Shown: positions 11,558-23,390, counted from the stretch's first letter. The stretch: 64,000 bases of DNA from Vigna angularis (GCF_016808095.1 NC_068976.1:3988001-4052000); one strand, 5' to 3'. The notes: generated by a model not told the origin, from the letters alone. A program made the numbers and translations.

Positions 11558-12740
11558 TTACCATCTATAATTAAATTCGTTAGTCCATCAAAATTTTACA
11601 AATTAAATTAAATTTTTTAACTTTTAAACCTATTTTATGTGGATATCTCTGAACCGTCAAATTTACAAACCAAAATTAAGATGAAAAAATTATCTAAACA
11701 AAATTTGGAAATTAAAGAATAATTGTATAAAAGCATTATTATTAAACTAATTAATATAGAAACAATTATGAAGTAGAAAATTAATTTTATTGGTAAAAAA
11801 ATATAATTACACATGAATCAATTATGGTTATAAGTTATTACTAACAAAGATAAAATGAAAGCTGGATAAAAAATACACATGATTTGTGATTACTTGTATG
11901 ATGATATTATGTTTCTGGACGTTAAATTTTGTAAAGAGGAAAGCCCATGGGCTGGCCCTGACCTATAGGGCTTTAGGGGTTTTTAGCCATATGGGCTTTT
12001 TTAATAAAGAGTTTTTTTGGCCCTGTGGGCTTTTTTGGCCCCAACCCACATGGGCTAGGGCCAAATCTTATTAAAGGGGCTCATTTGACAACTTTATATA
12101 GGATTAACATGGACCATGAACTTATGTTGTGATATTGAATAATATCTTGAAAATGATACTTACCTTAAGTAGATAATAATAATAAAGTGATACTTTACCA
12201 TAAATAATAACTATAATATCAAACTGGTGAAATTAATTATGATTGTCATTAATTTGTGAATATACTTTCAATAGATCTATTATAGGTTGTTCCAAGATGA
12301 AAAGGCTTGATGAGCCTTGTTAAGTCGTGCTCTTTAGTACATACATTGGATCAGGTAGGTACATAAGTCCCTCTAGTCTCTAGAGTTTGATTAACGAATG
12401 AGGAGTGATCGTGACCATCTCTTGGTCGAGTTATGGCCAACTTGTAGAGTTATAGGTGGATTAACCGTTTGGCCAGGATGTTCGAGTGCCAAAGGACAAT
12501 CTTTGCTTTATGCTGCAAAATTGGCAAACTTAGTGTTGTCGACGTAAACAGGCTTTATGCTAGGTTGTCAGCTTGGTCAAACTATGTTGGGTGCTGTAAG
12601 TTTGGGTAGGCTTTGTGTTAAGACAAAATCGTCTATGTGCCTAAATGCTCTCTTGTTTTGAAGTTTAATGAAATAACATTAAAACGAGATAATAATCTGA
12701 AAACAACTTAGGGTGAAAATACAAGACCTAGAACTAGAAT
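11558..12740. other. Intergenic repeat-like DNA
   Basis: No coding region is recognised. 11935-12090 is rich in GGGCTTTTTTGGCCC-type words, often seen in degraded plant non-coding repeats. The remainder is AT-rich. Confidence 0.5.
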
Positions 12741-12746
12741 GGCCAA

Positions 12747-13122
12747 TCATAGAAAATCTACACAAAAACTTAGAACTAGAATCCACAACATAAAAAAGCT
12801 TAAGAAAGCAGTTAGGATTTTAGGTAACAGAAAAACATCTAGGCTAAAACACCCAGATGCATGGCTAAACGCTATTGTGTCTAAAGAGTCTAAGAGAGTT
12901 GAAGTAAAAGGCTTGATGCTTATCATGCTCATCACGCTTGATTCTTATCATGCTTTCCAAGATTTCACGATTGAAAAAATGGTTAGCAAACTTCTCATAT
13001 TGCTGATCCGACGAGAAAAGGTCATTGCTTGTTGGTGGTGGGGATGGTGTTGGACTGTGTCGGCGGCGACGTCCAGCAGTAGAAGAAGATGCCCTTTGTT
13101 TCTTGTTTGCGCGATCAGCCAT
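12747..13122 (-). pseudogene. Remnant of a plant transposon-protein ORF (same family as Harbinger ORF3)
   Basis: The minus strand opens MADRANKKQRASSSTAGRR with a basic, serine-rich start, then FSSDQQYEKFANHFFNREIL. The spacing of F, S, Q, Y/F, A, F and R matches FTHSHQMENYAADFYTR in the ORF at 22249 and its relative at 38759. Only the first 85 codons are readable before decay. I infer a third, old member of the same protein family. Palindromic GTAATCGATTAC words lie about 200 bp upstream, as they do near the two Harbinger copies. Confidence 0.45.
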
Positions 13123-13316
13123 TACAGATTTCTTAGGGTTTTATGAGGGAGAATAACGTTGGAAGGGTACTTCAATAGTGGGCAGTTAAGAGGGGGACCA
13201 AAAGTGGGGGAAGTGGGGGACAAAAATAACCGTCACACGATGACTTTTGGCAAACAAAGTTAGGGTTTCAATACTAGGCGGTGAGTAGGGGTTTTTATAT
13301 GGACGCACCATCAGGT

Positions 13317-13349
13317 GTAATCGATTACAGCTTACTCGTAATCGTTTAC
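13317..13349. repeat. Paired GTAATCGATTAC-type palindromes
   Basis: A perfect 12-base palindrome GTAATCGATTAC at 13317-13328 and a near copy GTAATCGTTTAC at 13338-13349. Related words recur in the Harbinger leaders and in the 283-bp satellite. Confidence 0.8.
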
Positions 13350-13800
13350 AAGATGGTTTTTTAAGCCAATCATTCATTTTCAAACAACAGTCTGTGTTAT
13401 TAATGTAATGCAGTACATGTTCAGTAACAATACTTGAGAAGGCTTTTTGATAATGTACATCAATCAATGGATAACCTTACATTTCATGTATTGATTTAGA
13501 GAACATTTACACAACAATTTCATACTAACGTGCATATAATATACATAGAAATTGGAAGTTATAAACATCAAAGAAGGTTGTTATCTAGATTGTTATGTAC
13601 AGCAGACAACAAAGACATAAACCTAGAAGAAAGCACTTCGGATAGTTGTGATACTTGGTAAGGTTGGGATCCAAATTCAATGACCTCCTGACTTTGTCTC
13701 ACATGAATTGTTCTTGTCTCCTGAATCAAAAAAATTACAATTAGAATACATTTACCCAAAGTAGGTACTAAATGAAATACAAAACCAATTTATATACTCA

Positions 13801-15946
13801 CAACTTCTTCTATGAATGGTGTTGAAGTATTTTTGGATGAAGCAGTTCTCCTTTTTTTAGTTTTCATCTCAACAACTGACTTTAACCCGTTGATGCGCGG
13901 TTGACCTTTTCATTTGACAGCTACAGGGTTATGGACAACTACATCACCATTACAACCTGAAGTGTCGGGTACAATAGCGTTGACCGGATTGTCATACCGT
14001 AGTTCACCTCCCTCACTGATGATGTTATTTGTCATGGATGAATTGGACCCAAAGTTTTTAGCAAGGAAATGAAGTTCTTTTTCCAAGTCATTAAAAGCAG
14101 CTTCCGATTCACAAGCTACCTTAACTATTTCATAGAATCGTTTACACAAAAATTGGTATCTTTGCATCGTCGGTTCATGATTGGAAGTACTATATGCCGC
14201 TCTAATGAGTGTGTGCCTTCTACGGATATTTTTGTTCTACCGCCTTAGAACGTATTTGGAGGGCACACTGTACACATCTTCCTGACCGAATACCAATAGG
14301 GAATGACGACATATGATGTCTCTAAACTCAAATAATAGGCAAGAACAAGTGGTATTCTTTGTAAGTAGATCAAATTGCACATGATAAAATTTGTCCGCAC
14401 ATTTACCCTCCCACATGCGCTCCTCTTTTATTGTGTAAGTGTTGAATACATTGTCTTTTATGATGTCTTTGATGAAACAATTCATCCTTGACCGAAAATC
14501 TCTTTGGACTTCCTCAAACTTTGCATGTGTACTATACTTGAAACTGTCTCTCCATCGGTGATTGAAAGCCACAAGCAACCGTGGTATTGAGGGAGGAGAA
14601 GTCAACTTGTATTTCTTTTTGGGCCTTTACTTTAAGGGCATTGTCGTATTGAACCATAAATTGTTGAAGTGTGGTACTAGAATTGATAAATCCATAAAAA
14701 AGTTCATTCCCTCACTTCTTTGAGTAGTCGACATACCCGCCCAAAAATGATTCTTCAAGTAACACAGTACCCATTTTTGTCTCTCCTCATGCAAATTACA
14801 TAGCCATTCATTGTCTTCTAAGCCATGTTTCGTCAGTAGTTGTTCCCAGCCATTCTCAAAGTCCGTTGAACAACCACACTCATACACAAGCTCTTTTAGA
14901 TCGCTTTTGATAGCCACATAATTTTTATACCCCTGAAATTTTTCGGGCAACTTCTTCATGATGTGCCATAAACACCACATGTGCTTTGTATAAATAAAGA
15001 CTTCTTCAATGGCATTTGTCATTGCCCTACATTGGTCGGTTATAATACCATGAGGGGCCTTGTTACCCATGCATCTAAGCAAACACTAGAACAACCATAC
15101 AAATGAAGCAGTGTCCTCTAACGAGAGCAATCCACAACCAAGTAAAATGGAATGTCCATGATGGTTAACTCCGACAAAAGGTGCAAATAAACACGACATC
15201 GCCAAAGTCTTCGCAAGCGGCTCGACTTCTCGCATCTGCCCAAAAGACACTACAAATTATATTTCCTTCGTTCAATTGAATGTCATAGAAGAACTCATTA
15301 TTTAAATCTTTCATTGATGAGAAGTGTAGGAGGGCTTGACCATCACCATCCTTACATAACGATCTTCTATGTTGCCCAATGTAGTTTCGCGCATCTCGCT
15401 CCACGAAGTCCATATTTTCAAATCCACCTGCTTGCCCGACGATGCTAAGGAAACTCTTATTAATCCGAACTCCCGCATCATCGTTGACCTCCAATGTGTG
15501 TTTAGCTTGCATGGTTAATTTTCTATTTCCAGGAATTTGTTGGAGGTGTTCGGGCAAAGATCATGGTTGTGCTCTAGCACAACTGTCCTTATAAACCATT
15601 TGTCATCCTTCCTTGCAATGGTTATCCCAACTAGACATTGTTTTGTTTAACTAGGAAGTGTTTTGACCTCGGGTCTGATGGAAGACACATACTTCCCTTC
15701 CCTTGAGCAAACCAGTTTCAAGTAATAGACATTGTTGTTGTCATCTTTTTTAGAAGTTCTTGTACGCACAACAAATCCACATCTAATGGCATAGTCTGTG
15801 TAAAATTTGTTGCCTTCTTCCATTGACTGACAACAGATATGAAACGTTAGCTCCAAGTCCAAAATGTTGTCATTATGGTCATTAATATTGGCATTACACT
15901 CAGCCACTTCAGTCACATTACTTGTGCTATTAGCCATCATAACCAC
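13801..15946 (-). pseudogene. FAR1/FHY3-like (MULE-derived) transposase, broken
   Basis: From the 5' end: a FAR1 DNA-binding domain (15946 to about 15560; GNKFYTDYAIRCGFVVRTR, then FIRTVVLEHNHDLCPNTS); a MULE transposase core (about 15560-14630; WCLWHIMKKLPEKF, STTQRSEGMN); a SWIM zinc finger (CSCLLFEFRDIICRHSL, near 14330); and a C-terminal tail. Intact family members are 650-850 residues and act as transposases or, when domesticated, as light-signalling transcription factors. Here the frame is broken at least four times. A small deletion near 15190 joins FGDVV directly to the [11 protein letters not shown] part and removes the SFDTTY segment with the first catalytic aspartate. The second Asp (ITDQCRAM) and the Glu (TQRSEG) remain. 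Terminal repeats were not found. Confidence 0.85.
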
Positions 15947-16199
15947 CTATAGCCTGATCATATTGGAATGAAAATAAAAATAGTGATGAATCATGCACTA
16001 AAATATAGCAAAACCCACTATAAATATTTTATTTTAAAATACATTATTAGAAATCAATAATGAAAAACTTTCACCATCAACTAATACTTCATACGAAAAT
16101 GGGTATCAACATATAAAAAAATGTAAAATAAATTAACAGAATAAAATACATTCATATAAATGAGTAATGGAAATAAAGAAGTAGAGGTACCTACATAGG

Positions 16200-16277
16200 A
16201 GGATTTAGTGCGCCCTTAAATGAAGGTCAAGTGGTCCTGACCATCCTCCTCTGAAGGATTTAGTGCGCCTTTAAATG
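16200..16277. repeat. Short direct repeat GGATTTAGTGCGCC
   Basis: The word GGATTTAGTGCGCC(C/T)TTAAATG occurs at about 16200 and again at about 16256, just left of the truncated copia LTR. The origin is unknown. Confidence 0.6.
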
Positions 16278-16756
16278 TGTTGTAAAAACTGCCAATAAAA
16301 GAATAAAGATCACGAACAAAGGATTTCCTGAGGCGTGTAGATCACTGTCCTTAAAGACTTATTTGTGGTGTATTGCGCAAGCCCCCCAAGATACAACAGG
16401 AACTTCTAAGAAATTTCTGAGCATATAAGAACTAGCAAGGATCTCTATAAAGAGAATAAAATAAACCCAGAATATTTTTAGGGAAAGAAGAAAAGAGAAA
16501 GAATGAAACTAAGAGAGGAGAGAATGAGAGAACAATGATTTCTGATAATGTGTTTTGGAGTGAAGGAAGTGTTCTATTTATAGAGCTGGTGAACAAGGCC
16601 CATGATCCAAAAGATCCAAAATATTTGCCAAAATATCTGCTAGAAAAATGATTTTTTAATAAATTAAAACTTTGGCAACAACACTTATGAGACTTGCGGG
16701 ACAATAACAACGTTCAAATTAAATATTTTTCAATGTTATATTCAAAACTTATAACA
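16278..16756 (-). repeat. Putative 3' LTR of a truncated copia element
   Basis: Bounded by TGTTGT at 16278 and ATAACA at 16756 (TG...CA). On the minus strand it is preceded by the polypurine tract ATGTGGGGGATT. No partner LTR is in the window, so the outer boundary is tentative. Confidence 0.6.
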
Positions 16757-17530
16757 ATCCCCCACATATTGCAAAATATATAAAACAAAAGAGAAAAGAA
16801 TTTATTCTGGGTTTCACAAGATGTAATGCATCAGAACTGGTATAACAAGCTATATGAACCAGTCTTAGATCATAAAACTTAACACACAGTGTAGTTGGTA
16901 TAATAAGTTATATGAACCAAAGACACTTGAGTGTGTTAGAGGTTTATCAATCACAGTACACCCCCATAATCCTTGTTGTTATCGCTGTGATGCGCTTACT
17001 AGGCCATGCGCGTGCCCGGTATTCATGAGTGCTCTAGAGATCATGTCAAGATCTCATGGAAGCGGCCCTACTTGACACTCATACAAGTGATTTCATCAAG
17101 TGTATGCTGCAAATCATACACAACCCATAAGGGATATGAAGATCATTAAAAACTTTGTTTAATTACAAAGTTTAACCTCTTTATAATGCAGTCTCTAGAA
17201 CTTTCAGACACACCATAGGAATGGACATATTTGATTTAAAATCAAATTAGTGTTATCAAAACTAACAAGTGACTTGTTTTTACCCATATGAACCTTATTC
17301 ATGGGATCTCCAATCACAAAGGTTGGGTTACCATCACTTGTTTGTTTGCTAGTGGCTGAACTCCCATTCCCCTCGATGTTTCTAAGATCATATTTCTTCC
17401 CAAGGGTTTTGTCAGAAGATTTCGTTCTGACTTCACATAATCAATGGAAATAGTTCCACTCTTTAGCAGCTGCTTCACCAAATTATGCCTCAATTGTATA
17501 TGTCTATTCTTTCCATTGTGATTCTTGTTT
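16757..17530 (-). pseudogene. Truncated copia RNase H end and 3' leader
   Basis: On the minus strand 17530 to about 17375 reads HNGKNRHIQLRHNLVKQLL and then TISIDYVKSERNLLTKPLG, the RNase H and C-terminal end of a copia polyprotein. Non-coding DNA follows down to the polypurine tract near 16760. Everything upstream of residue HNGKN is missing; the junction at about 17530 is abrupt. It is a different copia family from the complete element at 2.4-8.6 kb. Confidence 0.75.
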
Positions 17531-17570
17531 TTTTAGCTATAGCTATTGTCGATTAGCAATCATAGTGTAT

Positions 17571-17904
17571 TGACACTGATGGGGTTGGTTTCATTCCTAG
17601 TGGAATGTTTGCTAATGAAGAGGGATGGTAGAAGGCACAAAGTTCACGTTAAAGGGAAAAGGATGAAGTATTTTGGATGAAACAAGGCTCACTTGCAAGG
17701 AAAACTAGCTACGTTGAGAAACAATGCATTCATTTGGTTAAGGAAGCATGCAACAAATTAGCTGACAAAAAAGTACCTCTACAAGTCACTTTTCATTCCC
17801 CTTATTTAATGCAAGTTGATTCAACCAAGACAAAATATTTTCTCTTTCATGGGATTGTGCCAAAAAGTTACTGGTACGTTAATCAACAAAGCTTTGCTCA
17901 TTAA
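17571..17904 (+). CDS. Unrecognised fragment
   Basis: A 75-codon frame (17677-17904), with a possibly related frame just upstream, reads ACNKLADKKVPLQVTFHSP and QVDSTKTKYFLFHGIVPKSY. It has ordinary, non-repetitive coding composition but I do not recognise the family and it has no clear start. It lies next to the HROB-like fragment and may be a captured or decayed exon. Confidence 0.25.
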
Positions 17905-18129
17905 TTGGAACATGAAATAGGAAAAGTAATAATATTATATTATATTAGTAAACTTAAAAATTAAAATACAATTACTTGGTCCAGACGTCTTTATATATGT
18001 CACACATACCCATTGGAGTGTAATCAAGTTGCTCACTTTATTTTGTAAGTCAGTTAAAAAAATTTCAATTCTTATCAACTATTGTTATCTTCCCATACAT
18101 TGTTGTAGTCACGTAAACCTGAAATTCAC

Positions 18130-18265
18130 ATTCTTGCATATTATTAAAGGATAATTATGGATGCATGGGAAGAACTTGCTGTGGATGATGACGTGCTATT
18201 CTTGTATATTATTAAAGGATAATTATGGATGCATGGGAAGAACTTGCTATGGATGATGACGTGCT
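18130..18265 (+). repeat. 68-bp tandem duplication over the HROB-like start
   Basis: 18130-18197 is repeated at 18198-18265 with only two differences. Each copy contains ATGGATGCATGGGAAGAAC, so the presumed start codon and first eleven or so codons are present twice. Confidence 0.92.
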
Positions 18266-18464
18266 TGAAGGACTTTTGAAAAAATGCGATGCTTCATTAA
18301 CACTCATATCTGGTCTGGCAGAGAATGTTCAAGCGGCTTTCCTGAATAAGACAACAACAGAAGAATAAAAAACCACTCAAAAATTTACTCGTGATGTTGC
18401 TCAGGCAACACATGAACGAGATTTTAACTCCAATGCATGGAAATGGACACAAATGTTCGTTTAA
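18157..18464 (+). pseudogene. HROB-like (recombination OB-fold protein) N-terminal fragment
   Basis: From the ATG at 18225 the frame reads MDAWEELAMDDDVLEGLLKK, then LISGLAENVQAAFLNK, an in-frame TAA at 18366, and TTQKFTRDVAQATHERDFNS followed by AWKWTQMFV and a stop. Plant HROB homologues start with a similar W-E-L-DDD-L segment, a PGPAG-VQAA motif and a TQEFIRDV helix. HROB recruits MCM8-MCM9 in homologous recombination. The OB-fold part is absent here; a matching piece in the same orientation is found at 43201-43960. The internal stop and the doubled start mark it as a pseudogene. Confidence 0.7.
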
Positions 18465-18539
18465 CACTATGGTACGATATTCGTTACAATCAATCAACAC
18501 TCAATTTCGTCCGGATCGACTAAATAATAGGTCCCTTTT

Positions 18540-18755
18540 TATTTTTATTTTAGTATATTTTATTTAGTTTAAAGAAAAGAAAATGAATGAAAAAATAAAA
18601 AAGTAAAAAAAAAAAGATAAAAAAAAAGAAAAAAAAAAGAAAAAAAGAAAAAAAAAAGAAAAGAAAAAGAGAAAACTAAAAAAGAAAGAAAGGAGGAAAG
18701 AAAAAAAAAAGAGAAAACGAAAAAAAAAAGAAGAAAAAGATTACTAAAAAATGAA
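18540..18755 (+). repeat. Purine-only low-complexity tract
   Basis: About 200 bases of A and G runs (AAAAGAAAAAAAAG and similar), nearly free of pyrimidines from 18590 to 18740. Such a tract could form triplex DNA; no gene is seen. Confidence 0.85.
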
Positions 18756-19494
18756 TGAAAAGGTGCTCGCTACACCATCATCATTATTTTACTCCCTTTA
18801 TGGATTTAGAGTTCAGATTTTTCAAATCTTTACGTTATCTCCCATTTTTGGATGGAGATCTTTGCTGAGTGACCTACACTATCTTTGGCTTTTCACCACA
18901 AGTGAAAATGCCTTGTTTGGTGGTGAGGAGAAGGAGAAAGCGAATAGGGTGACTGGATGGCAATGCGAGTGGCAGGTGCCCTCTGACCTTAGCATCTGCA
19001 AAGAAAAAAATTGGAACTATCCTCTGGTCAATCAACAGATCCATCTATTTCTAAAAAAAACATATTCCTCCATCAATCACTTACTTCCTAACCTCCATTA
19101 CTTCACCATCACGGCTTGAGTATTCTTGACGCCCTCACCTCTAACACGAACCCTTATTTTTTTTTGCATAAAAAGAAAAAGGAAAGCCAACCACAAGGAG
19201 GAGCTCTCAGAGTTTAACAACAGAGAACGGAGCTCCAAGAGATATATCATCATCCCAACAAACCGAAACCCAAGTTTGCTTTAACTCTTCTGATTCCTCC
19301 ATTCTCTGTCAACACAGACACCAACCATTATTTTGCATCATTTTCCCTGCAACGATTCATCACTTGCAGCATAGAGAAAGCACAATGTCAGAGAGCTAAG
19401 AAGAAAAAAAGAGCGTGCAAGAAATTATAAGGAGGAGAAGATATAAGCGCAAGAGGTAAGCTCCCAGTCTAAAAAGCTTCATTATTCACATGCT
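18756..19494 (+). other. Possible 5' UTR remnant with splice donor
   Basis: A 122-codon frame at 18751-19119 has no recognisable domain. 19180-19455 looks like a plant leader, ending in GCGCAAGAG followed by GTAAGC. If this is a donor site, the Harbinger pair would lie in the intron of a lost gene. No exon on the far side was recognised. Confidence 0.25.
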
Positions 19495-19755
19495 TAACGC
19501 TCTGTTCGCATGAACCAAATTTACTGTTCATGCGAATTATAGAGCGAAGAATTGAAGGTAACGTCGTGTTCGTATAAGAGGATTGGTGAGGAAGAGCGCG
19601 GACGGATTTGCGGGATTCATCCAATTTTGATCACCCGCGGAAGTGAGAAGATTTGCACTGATTTCAGGGGAAATGTCGTGTGTGCCCCAGACCTTTATAT
19701 TAAATTCCACTTAATTAAATCCATGAATACCAATTCCATAGCACAGTGCACCAAA

Positions 19756-20425
19756 TAACCGATTACATGAAGGGTAACCGATTACATGGTGAAGGGGTAC
19801 ATATTAAAGAAATAGAAAATAGTAAACAGTTTGCTTTACACTGTGCATACACGAGAATGCTTAGGTTGGTGTGGGGGCGTGGGCACTGAAATATTCCTGA
19901 GCTATACGGTGCTTCATATAGGCATTCAACAGGGGAGATTCCTGCATCCACACAGTGCAGTAAAGATAAGTTCCATTGACCCGTTGGTGGGAATTGATAT
20001 GTGGTTGGTTATGGGTAGTTGATGTTATTTATTGAGTGGTAAGAAGCTTACTACATTGCTTGATAGTGTTGTAAGGTGTGTGCGAAGAGAGAGTGCTCCG
20101 CTGTGTAAGCTCAGACGAGGAACAAAAGAAGGTTTTGCTGAGACGAAGAACAAAAAGTGGTTAGGTTAGTAACATACCTAAATCGTTTATCGAAGCACAT
20201 ATTGTTGGTTTTGATTTGTAGGGTTGTAGAGGAGGAGGAAGAAGGACGTTGTGCATGTTGGTGGAATGCAACAGGTGGTTGTTGAAGATGAAGAAAGTGG
20301 ATGGGCGTGTTTGAGAAGATGATGAACAGTGCGTAACCGGTTACAGCTCTGGCTTTGCGGTTATAGTGGTGTGAAACAACGTGTGCATTTCTGTAATCAG
20401 TTACGTAAAGTGGTAACCGATTACA
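19756..20425. repeat. GTAACCGGTTAC-type palindromes in the leader of copy A
   Basis: Words of the form GTAAYCGRTTAC occur near 19756, at 19774-19785, 20333-20344 (perfect palindrome GTAACCGGTTAC), near 20395 (GTAATCAGTTAC) and near 20412. Copy B has a comparable cluster at 33694-33787. Confidence 0.8.
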
Positions 20426-21466
20426 GACCCCTCCCGCGTATGAGTTTTTTGGTTACAACTCTACGTTCAAAGTTGAAGAGCTGTCTGGAGAGCCGTGGTT
20501 GTGGATGGGTTATCAGTCCGAACGTTATGGGGATGTTCTCAGGTGGTCTTAGATCCGGGGTTGAGGGGGCATGGTTCCAGTAAGAAGTCAGGGGGCGACC
20601 ATGGATTTGGTGAGACCAAATACTTACATAATGAGGACCTCATCCCTTCGTGGATGCAGTGAAACATGATAAAGTGGTGTATGTTGGTGAGTGGAGGGCA
20701 CCGGAGCTGCTGCAATGCATGGAAGAGTGTTGACTTTGCATCTGGTTGTTGCGCGAAGTGGGAGACAGACATAAGTGCATGGTGGGTGGAAGACGATGAG
20801 GTCTAACGGTGTGTTTTTCATGCAGGTGTTGACTGTGGTTGGACGTACTGTGATCGTGGTGGATGCGTAAAGTTTGTGGTTATTGGCTAAGGTTAATGTA
20901 ACATTGAAAGTTTACTTCAGTGATGTGCAAGCATTGAAAAATGGGGTTGTTAACTAATATACGAATATGATTATATTTGTAGGTTTGAATGCAAGTTACA
21001 TATCTAAGGTGAAATTGGTTGTGTGATTTGACGAAAATAGCTTGTGGCACTCATTTGTGGAAATCTGTTGCTAAACCATATTGAAGTGTGCATATACGTG
21101 TTGAACGTCTTCAAGAGGTAAGTGTTTTACATGATTTTGGATGTAATATATATATATGTCAATGATTGAATCAGTGGTGCTAATGTGTACATTTACAAGT
21201 TTGAATGTATGAATGAAATATATTATGGTCATTTATATTTCAATGTTATTTACTATATGAATGTGTTAATTTTTCAAACCTGGATATCATTTGTTATATG
21301 TATATGTATTTAGTAAAAAAAAATGTATGAGAAGTTGACGTTGTGTGATGATATTTATTGTTGTTTATTTATAATGATTATTTGAATGTATATAGGAATT
21401 ATGTTTAATGAATATTTTAATGCATGATTTTGATTGTAGTATGTGTAATTGTTTAAGTAAATATAG

Positions 21467-22042
21467 ATGGAAGAATATATAGATTTATCATATTTGGACC
21501 GCGAAGATGTAGATGATGATGTGGTTGGTGTAGACTTCAAGATTATCTCAATGATACGTCAACACTTACACATAACCACATCATTGGCGGCAATAACAAT
21601 GTAAGCAATTAGTATCTTGAATATGTACTCCAGTGATTCCAGTAGTGTAAGCAATTACCTACCTGATAGAGACCGTCGTAGGGAGCAGTTAATGTCATAT
21701 CTTGTGCATACTAATCGGTGCCGTGACATTATTAGGATGGGTCTAGAGGCATTTATTAATCTTTGTGAGAGAGTAAGATCAACTGGGTTAGTGAAGGACG
21801 CGATTCGGTCGACCGTGGAGGAACAAGTTGCTGAGATTCTTCGTCGCACCCCCAATTACACATATACTGAGGCGGACATTTATGAAATGTTTAGTGCTAT
21901 GAACATTAGTGATGAAAATTTGCTAGAGCAGTGCTATGATTTCTTATGTCAAAACCCCACATGTACGAAGAGGTTGATGGGACTGCCACCACATAAGCGG
22001 TGGAACAAATTATGTAAAATGATATCGGGCGGTGACTGTTAG
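21467..22042 (+). pseudogene. Deletion fusion: transposase N-terminus joined to Myb-ORF C-terminus
   Basis: 21467-21840 matches the first part of the Harbinger transposase of copy B (MEEYIDLSYLDRED, NYLPDRDRRREQLM), with a stop at about 21600. From 21841 it is joined in frame to the last 60 codons of the Myb-like ORF (NYTYTEADIYEMFSAMNI through CKMISGGDC). The resulting 141-codon frame (21617-22042) is open throughout. Compared with copy B, about 2.1 kb between the two points is missing, with only a few bases of shared sequence at the join. Whether it is expressed cannot be told from sequence. Confidence 0.8.
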
Positions 22043-22248
22043 GAATTTCCATGTCTGACTTACTTGTATTAGTATTATATGAAATTCTGTATCAGTGATT
22101 TAATTATGAATTATTATATTTCTATGCTGGATGTAATTTTGTAGTTCTATTATGTGTTCTTATTTGTTGTTATTATTAAATATAAGTAATATCTTATGTT
22201 ATCCTTTGTTGTTGTTTTAATAAAATGATTTGTTGAAGAAATTGTCAG

Positions 22249-23390
22249 ATGGCCTCATCATCAACAAAAAGGTCAAGAAGAACCCGTAAGGGAAAAGAAA
22301 CTGTCACTAAGGCAGAAGATGCACACCTTGTAAGACCATCTGTAGAGGAACAATTAGATCAGCGGCGTTTTTTCACTCACAGTCATCAAATGGAAAACTA
22401 TGCAGCTGATTTCTATACAAGGAGTGTTGTTCCTCCCAAGATAATGAATTTTGATTCATTCACCGGTTCATGGTTATTTTTCCAACAGCAGCTTCTATTT
22501 CAAGGGTTGAGCCAATTTCTGACATTACAGGGACCCTACTATCCGGATTTAATCAAAGTATTTTATTCAAATCTAAAGATATCTGGAAATGGATATTTGC
22601 TCACTGAGGTAAACAAGAGAAAAATTAGATTCAAACCTGCTGATTGGTTGAATGTAGCTAACTTGAAGTACGACGGTCAGAAATTATGTTATTCAAATAT
22701 CCCAGACGAATTTCCATATGACCGCGACATGGCATTAGCTACTATGGTTATACCAGATTTAGAGGGTGGTCAAGGTGTTTTAACGGTTGGTTGTTTGAAT
22801 ATCAATGATAGGCTTCTCCATTATATTATTGTGCATATGTTGACTCCACGACAGGGAATTTTGCTAGGTTATTGCACGAAGATATTTTTATGATATAGGT
22901 GCTTAAAAATAATATATCAATCAATTGGCCTCATCACATCATGCAACATATGCTTAAATGCAAGGCCAGTGACACACCCCTCCCATACGGTGTCTTTATC
23001 ACACACATCATGCAATATTGTGGAGTTGACGTCTCAACCGATGCCAGCACTCAAATAGGGTCCCGACATCACTTTTCTATCAATTCTTTGAAGAGGATGA
23101 AAATTGTATATGTCAACGGTGTTTGGCAACACGATCTGGATGATGATGAAGAAGAAGACCAACCACACCCTTATCAAAACCCTGTTCAGCCTCCTCCACC
23201 TCTATCAAATGCTAACATGATCACTCAAATGTGGGAAGGAGTACAAGACTTGAGAAACATAATGCAGGGTATGGAACAAATGCAGGTGCGGGTTCAACGT
23301 ATAACTTGGCAAACCTTTCCCTAGACATGAACCGCCAATTTGCTAACCTCAATCAAAATGTGAACTCCATTCTTCACCATTTACATGACT
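22249..23390 (+). pseudogene. Harbinger ORF3 (plant transposon protein domain), copy A, frameshifted
   Basis: Starts MASSSTKRSRRTRKGKE and is about 85 percent identical by eye to the intact ORF at 38759-39910. A 1-bp deletion near 22850 (after MLTPR) shifts the frame, a TAG replaces the TGG of FMIWVLK near 22896, and a 7-bp deletion near 23305 shifts it again after QMQVRVQ. The family is the one Pfam calls putative plant transposon protein; its role is not known. Confidence 0.82.

Noticed and set aside
350..12090. GGGCT-rich patches on both sides of CACTA 1 as ends of one larger element
   Set aside because: They share composition and short words only; no inverted or direct repeat could be aligned.
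12739..13146. 135-codon plus-strand frame
   Set aside because: It is the antisense of the transposon-protein remnant, whose minus-strand frame shows family residues.
18751..19119. 122-codon plus-strand frame
   Set aside because: No recognisable domain, AT-rich composition and no homologue among the element genes; probably chance.
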